Origin: Phocaeicola abscessus CCUG 55929
Lineage (GTDB): Bacteria; Bacteroidota; Bacteroidia; Bacteroidales; Bacteroidaceae
Direction of reading: 5' to 3'
DNA length: 64,000 nt
Assembly: GCF_000312445.1 (NCBI RefSeq)
Contig: NZ_HE997183.1
Span: 500,727 to 564,726, forward strand
Shown: piece by piece, positions 61,665 through 64,000 of the stretch
Numbering within the stretch: position 1 is the stretch's first letter
Layout: the number at the start of each line of letters is the position of its first letter
The notes under the pieces: generated by a model
Told to the model about the DNA's origin: nothing
Databases searched by the model: none
The model's input: the letters and a program-made list of their open reading frames with translations, nothing else
Made by a program: the position numbers and the translations under genes

Positions 61665-62033
61665 ATGAATAGAACGACAATATTGGACGCCTACGATCCG
61701 CAATGTCCCATTCGCAACATTTTGGCTCGCATGAGCGATAAATGGTCGCTTTTGGTTATCTACACACTGACGCAGGCAGAGAAGATGCGTTTCGGCGACC
61801 TGCGACGAGCAATTCCGGATATCTCGCAAAAAATGCTTACCACGACGTTGAGGATATTGGAAGAAGACGGATTTATCACCCGAACGATTTATCCGGAGGT
61901 GCCTCCCCGGGTAGAATACCGACTTACGGCACGGGCGCATTCCCTGCTCCCCCACATTCAGTCGTTGATCATGTGGGCGAAAGAGAATATGACGGACATT
62001 ATCGATGATCGTAAGAAAAACAGAAAGCAATAG
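61665..62033 (+). CDS. HxlR-family transcriptional regulator
   Basis: A 122-residue winged-helix regulator. The ATG at 61665 is correct by conservation: the domain starts with CPIRNILARMSDKWSLLVIY, the HxlR signature with the redox-type Cys, followed by FGDLRRAIPDISQKMLTTTL (recognition helix) and the wing VPPRVEYRLT. The much longer open frame from 61437 crosses the promoter and is rejected. Likely controls the divergent oxidoreductase gene in response to aldehydes or quinones. Confidence 0.92.
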   Translation: MNRTTILDAYDPQCPIRNILARMSDKWSLLVIYTLTQAEKMRFGDLRRAIPDISQKMLTTTLRILEEDGFITRTIYPEVPPRVEYRLTARAHSLLPHIQSLIMWAKENMTDIIDDRKKNRKQ

Positions 62034-62143
62034 ACATACATCTTGCCTACAGGGGCCGGAGAGCGAGGCTTTTATGAAACTGAGCCGTTGACTTTTCATC
62101 GGCCGGACAAAGGTATTTGCAGTGTTCCGGAACTTTATTGCAA

Positions 62144-62402
62144 TGACTTGTATTTCTTGGCGAGATAGGTAAAGGGCGCCACGCTGACCGAACATCCGCC
62201 CCTCAAGGTCACGATGCGGTCGGGACTGACCGACGTTAGAATGCCGACGGCTGTAGCCCTGCGAGGCCGTGGTGGTGTCTTTCACTTCCTTGATCAATGC
62301 TGCCACGTGTCCACCCTGCCATTGCGGGTAGATCAGGCGGATTGTCTTTTCTTTCTTTTTGTTATTTGTGCGGTAGTGCCGGGTAAAAAGGAAGTCTTTC
62401 AT
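62144..62402 (-). pseudogene. remnant of an arginase-family protein gene
   Basis: Two minus-strand segments in different frames: from about 62402 to 62258, KTIRLIYPQWQGGHVAALI (start region of Bacteroidales arginase-family proteins); from 62257 to 62144, VSPDRIVTLRGGCSVSVAPF then TYLAKKYKS (the GGDCSVS metal-site block, here with Asp lost). A frameshift joins them and the rest of the gene is gone. Fills part of the gene-free stretch 62034-62700. Confidence 0.6.
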
Positions 62403-62488
62403 GGGGGTTCTTTTCGCGTGTGGGAAGAAACTGTAATATGTATAATTCATTCGGTATTTTTTATAATGCGGGCTGCGGGGAATATTCG

Positions 62489-62496
62489 TATCTTTG
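62489..62496 (+). promoter_or_regulatory. -7 element upstream of truncated PfkB gene
   Basis: TATCTTTG. The open frame with ATG at 62574 follows; the element may be a relic of the original gene or of the one fused to it. Confidence 0.4.
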
Positions 62497-62702
62497 TATC
62501 GATAACCGTAAGTATTTGTGCCATTGCGGCGCTGCTGATTGTGTCGGGCCGTAAGGTAAAGGAGAACAAAGAGATGCAAACAAACAGGTATGAACAGAAG
62601 AGCGTGCTCGGGGCGGCGAAGCTCTTGCGAAATGTCTTCATGGCGGTTGCGCTTTGTCTGCCGATGAAGTCGGTGGGTGACACCCCCGCCGAGGCGCCGG
62701 CG

Positions 62703-63050
62703 CGCAAGGTGATCTGCATGGGCGAGACGGTACTCGACATCCTGTTTCGCGGGGATCGTCCCATCGGCGCCAACGCGGGCGGATCGGCGCTCAACGCGGC
62801 CGTGTCGATGGCGCGCGCGGGGTTGAACGTCGTCTTCATCGGCGAGGCAGGGGCGGACACGACCGGGGCGCACATCCGGGCTTTCCTCGAAGCGAATCAG
62901 GTGGATACGCACCACCTCCGGCTCCGCCCGGGCATGAAGACGACCGTCTCGACGGCCTACCTCGATGAGGCCAACAACGCCCGTTACACCTTCTACCCCG
63001 ATCCGCAGCTGGGTGATCGCGAGTTTACGCTACCCGACATCCGGCGGTAG
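62703..63050 (+). pseudogene. truncated PfkB-family sugar kinase
   Basis: About 115 residues of a PfkB kinase: RKVICMGETVLDILFRGDRP, GANAGGSALNAAVSMARAGL and FIGEAGADTTGAHI, ending in a stop after LPDIRR. The C-terminal half with the GAGD catalytic motif is absent. In frame upstream (from the ATG at 62574) is a signal-peptide-like segment (LLRNVFMAVALCLPM) that does not belong to a cytosolic kinase, so a fusion junction lies near 62690-62703. Confidence 0.75.
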
Positions 63051-63208
63051 CATGAAGCCTGTATAGAAGGTATCGAAGGAAACTTAATTGAAATTACAAT
63101 TTAAACATTAATAGAATTGCAATCATCAATACCGCCAGCTACTGGGTAACGCTCGCGCGGTAGCCGGGGATAAGCCTCGCCGGGCAGAGTGATGCCGAGG
63201 ACGGTTTT

Positions 63209-63955
63209 TTATTTCCCCCCACCCGGCCCATCGGGCATATCGTCCTTCGAGGGCTTTTTACCTTGCGGAAGCACCTCTTGTTTGAAACGCTTGATGAGTT
63301 CATTGACGTAGGCGATGAAGTCGCGGTAATCGGCCTGCCCTTCGATTTCGGCATAGGCATTCAAGCGCCGAACCAACGCATGATAGGCCTCGTCGGTATT
63401 GGAGCGCGAGGCTTTCAATGCCCCCAGCACCAGCGCCGCCTGTTCCGCGTCGCGAGCCAAAAGCGCCAGGCGCACCTGCTCGTTGGTCAGTTTCATCCCC
63501 TGCACGAAGGGTACAAGCTGCAATTGCGCCACTTCGGCAGAGAATTTTCCTTCGAGATCTTCGATGAAATTTGTCAGCAAACCTGTTTCGCGATCCAACT
63601 GCATTTTCGGTTGGATGCCGTAGTCCGTAAGGTGTTGCCAGAGTTTCTCGGCAGCCTCTTTTTCCGCCCCGGCCGGGAAGGCGCGAAAACTCTTCACGCC
63701 GCTGCGATAGCCGCTGTAATAAGCGTCGCGCTGCCGGTCGGCCGCACTGATCGTATCGCTCAGCACATTTTTGCGCGTCAGCACCAGATCCTCGTTTTCA
63801 CGCGCCACGGCCGCGATGAGCGCGTCGACCAAAGCCTTCGCCTTTTCGTACACCTTCGCCTCGTCCTTGGCTTTCTGGGCCACGTTGTTCATAAAATTGT
63901 AATGTGCGCCGTTGTTGATGCGCGTCAGTGCAATCGTTTCAATTTTCTGTGTCAT
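63209..63955 (-). CDS. DUF6261-type protein
   Basis: A 248-residue, mostly helical soluble protein without a signal peptide. NNGAHYNFMNNV near the N-terminus, RKNVLSDTISAADRQRDAYYSGYR and a C-terminal RRLNAYAEIEGQADYRDFIAYVNELI resemble the DUF6261 family common in Porphyromonadaceae/Bacteroidaceae, often near mobile or repeat-rich DNA. The C-terminal tail is Lys/Pro/Gly rich. Function unknown. The gene appears complete, with its promoter near the window's right edge. Confidence 0.8.
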   Translation of the reverse strand: MTQKIETIALTRINNGAHYNFMNNVAQKAKDEAKVYEKAKALVDALIAAVARENEDLVLTRKNVLSDTISAADRQRDAYYSGYRSGVKSFRAFPAGAEKEAAEKLWQHLTDYGIQPKMQLDRETGLLTNFIEDLEGKFSAEVAQLQLVPFVQGMKLTNEQVRLALLARDAEQAALVLGALKASRSNTDEAYHALVRRLNAYAEIEGQADYRDFIAYVNELIKRFKQEVLPQGKKPSKDDMPDGPGGGK

Positions 63956-64000
63956 AAGTTTTTTGTTTGGGTTAATCGATTCATCGGTCAGATAATAAAA

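Noticed and set aside
61482-62915. 477-codon minus-strand frame spanning the HxlR gene and beyond
   Set aside because: Only the short arginase-like part (62258-62402) is meaningful; the rest is antisense to HxlR and PfkB sequence.

Overview
The window looks like a chromosome segment of a Bacteroidota member of the order Bacteroidales, probably close to Tannerella or Porphyromonas. The evidence is the repeated TAnnTTTG -7 promoter element with TTTG or TTG about 19-20 nt upstream, the lack of obvious Shine-Dalgarno sequences, and many lineage-typical families (fimbrillin-like lipoprotein, DUF4199, DUF4837, DUF4847, DUF6048, DUF6261, a Bacteroidota-type LptE lipoprotein). I cannot fix the species without a search. 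Family names come from recognising sequence features, not from a database run.

Layout. 1-3250: a long (AC)n microsatellite, a strong terminator, a small acidic peptide gene and a large fimbrillin-like surface lipoprotein. 3330-5165: two toxin-antitoxin modules (HEPN/MNT and RelB-like/YafQ). Each is driven by a copy of the same promoter and followed by a copy of the same structured ~98-bp repeat; a 42-bp tandem array comes next. 5311-10546 (minus): S37 peptidase, gcvT, pepT and a PurF-like protein lacking the catalytic cysteine. 10674-10939 (minus): SRP RNA and tRNA-Thr with promoter and terminator. 11048-15327 (plus): DUF4199, a glycosyltransferase, two DUF proteins, mntP and apbE. 15475-19718: a Tol-like beta-propeller protein and two Gfo/Idh/MocA oxidoreductases. 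20161-25486 (plus): Crp/Fnr regulator, M3 peptidase, DUF4847 lipoprotein, dCMP deaminase, S41 protease. 25734-29667: DUF721 and recF, a TPR protein, ribH, exonuclease III. 29675-32687 (minus): a sigma-54 activator with LptE, a TPR-like protein and SecG.

33059-42738: a PfkB kinase (plus), then a long tightly packed minus-strand operon: rlmN, DUF4837, pdxA, a nucleotidyltransferase, an ATP-grasp protein, a CDP-alcohol phosphotransferase, a flippase-like membrane protein, a HAD phosphatase and a FucP-type transporter. The middle five genes look like an undescribed pathway that activates a small alcohol phosphate and attaches it to a lipid or another acceptor. This is my best candidate for a new system. 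42893-46422: envelope-stress-type small proteins, a SPOR lipoprotein and two metallophosphoesterases.

46981-52915 (plus): a compact clade-II nitrous oxide reductase locus (nosZ, a membrane protein, nosL, nosD, nosF, nosY). A transposase tail lies on its left and a truncated YbjQ gene on its right, which suggests insertion. 53203-59053 (minus): a complete TolC/HlyD/ABC efflux operon with a divergent AraC regulator. 60128-63050: a decay zone holding a mosaic of MFS, cytidylate-kinase-like and cation-efflux fragments, an arginase-family remnant and half a PfkB gene, interrupted by an intact oxidoreductase/HxlR divergent pair. 63209-63955: a DUF6261 protein. No intact insertion sequence, CRISPR array or rRNA was seen.
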